Source of the DNA: Arthrobacter sp. ov407 | GTDB lineage: Bacteria > Actinomycetota > Actinomycetes > Actinomycetales > Micrococcaceae | DNA length: 64,000 nt | Assembly: GCF_900102895.1 (NCBI RefSeq) | Contig: NZ_FNGD01000006.1 | Location: 230,645-294,644, forward strand | Direction: 5' to 3' | Shown: positions 63,545-64,000 of the stretch, piece by piece | Layout of the letters: the number at the start of each line of letters is the position of its first letter | Position numbering within the stretch: position 1 is the stretch's first letter | Program-made: the position numbers and the translations under genes | Notes under the pieces: model-generated | What the model was told of the DNA's origin: nothing | Database searches by the model: none | Seen by the model: only the letters and a program-made list of their open reading frames with translations

Positions 63545-64000
63545 ATGACACTGGCACCAGAAGGCCGGAAGATGCTGCGCATTGAGCAGCGAAATGCGGC
63601 CACACCGGTGGAACGGAAGCCGGAATGGATCAAGGCCAAGGTCCAGATGGGCCCCGAGTTCGTCCAGCTCAAAAACCTCGTCAAGAAGGAAGGCCTCCAC
63701 ACCGTGTGTGAAGAGGCCGGCTGTCCGAACATCTTCGAATGCTGGGAAGACAAGGAAGCCACCTTCCTGATCGGCGGCTCCGAATGCACCCGGCGCTGCG
63801 ACTTCTGCCAGATCGACACCGGCAAGCCCTCGCCCGTGGACATGTTCGAGCCCACCAAGGTGGCCCGCTCGGTCCAGGCCATGCAGCTGCGCTACGCCAC
63901 CGTGACCGGTGTGGCCCGCGACGACCTCGCCGACGAGGGCGTCTGGCTGTACGCCGAGACGGTCCGCAAGATCCACGAACTGAACCCGGGCACCGGCGTC
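63545..64000 (+). CDS. lipA: Lipoyl synthase, N-terminal part (runs off right edge)
   Basis: The first 152 codons. The auxiliary 4Fe-4S cluster motif is seen in [14 protein letters not shown] (CX4CX5C pattern) and the radical-SAM cluster in [10 protein letters not shown] (CX3CX2C). The enzyme inserts sulfur at C6 and C8 of octanoyl chains, making the lipoyl group needed by GcvH and the 2-oxoacid dehydrogenases. It starts 14 bp after sdaA, so it shares the glycine-cleavage transcript. Confidence 0.96.
   Translation, partial: MTLAPEGRKMLRIEQRNAATPVERKPEWIKAKVQMGPEFVQLKNLVKKEGLHTVCEEAGCPNIFECWEDKEATFLIGGSECTRRCDFCQIDTGKPSPVDMFEPTKVARSVQAMQLRYATVTGVARDDLADEGVWLYAETVRKIHELNPGTGV

Overview
The window is high-GC DNA (roughly 65-68% G+C by eye) with actinobacterial codon use, many GTG starts and tight ATGA overlaps. 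The gcvP-gcvT-gcvH-glyA-sdaA-lipA block, the GPP34 protein and the sugar-ABC/LacI loci are what one sees in Arthrobacter/Pseudarthrobacter-type Micrococcaceae. That assignment is inference from gene content; there is no rRNA or tRNA gene in the window.

Layout. 1-12.5 kb is ordinary chromosome: two glycosyltransferases (one cut by the left edge), a two-component system, a secreted serine hydrolase, a 2-hydroxyacid dehydrogenase, a VOC protein, an MFS transporter and a heterodimeric ABC exporter. 12.6-17.1 kb is a lower-GC defence island: an Abi_2/HEPN protein and a SIR2 + HerA pair of the type known as an anti-phage system (SIR2-HerA, 'Nezha'). 17.6-22.4 kb starts with a TetR/SDR divergent pair sharing a palindromic operator. 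It continues with a scrapyard in which the 3' end of that SDR gene plus its terminator hairpin recurs, separating small cargo genes; two more copies lie at 54.3 and 55.9 kb, bracketing a PD-(D/E)XK restriction-like gene.

22.4-32.7 kb is a divergent amino-sugar locus: DeoR regulator, class II (tagatose-type) aldolase, PfkB kinase, ROK kinase and SIS isomerase leftward; a sugar-binding protein, two permeases, NagB-type deaminase and NagA-type deacetylase rightward. Together these can take N-acetylgalactosamine (or a close relative) from uptake to triose phosphates. 32.6-42.7 kb is a second glycan locus: Gfo/Idh oxidoreductase, an ABC importer without its own ATPase, a LacI regulator, and a very large secreted GH31 enzyme with NEW3 and NPCBM-like domains. 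A shared ATCGAT-centred palindrome ties the importer to the GH31 gene. The GH31 5' region is tandemly duplicated, and a relic of the oxidoreductase lies beside it.

42.7-45.1 kb carries the damaged remains of an agmatine-degradation operon (aguB without its 5' part, aguA without its active-site Cys) and a GPP34 gene. 45.2-54.3 kb is a LacI-controlled ketose/polyol operon: P-loop kinase, Frc/Rbs-type ABC importer, mannitol-dehydrogenase-family enzyme, SDR, a second P-loop kinase and a LacD-type aldolase. Its promoter -35 box is embedded in the repressor palindrome. 56-64 kb is the glycine-cleavage/serine block, headed by a tandem glycine riboswitch and running off the right edge inside lipA.

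Most noteworthy: the SIR2-HerA/Abi island, the recurring SDR-3'-end/terminator module, the two glycan loci with matching operators, and the truncated agu operon.
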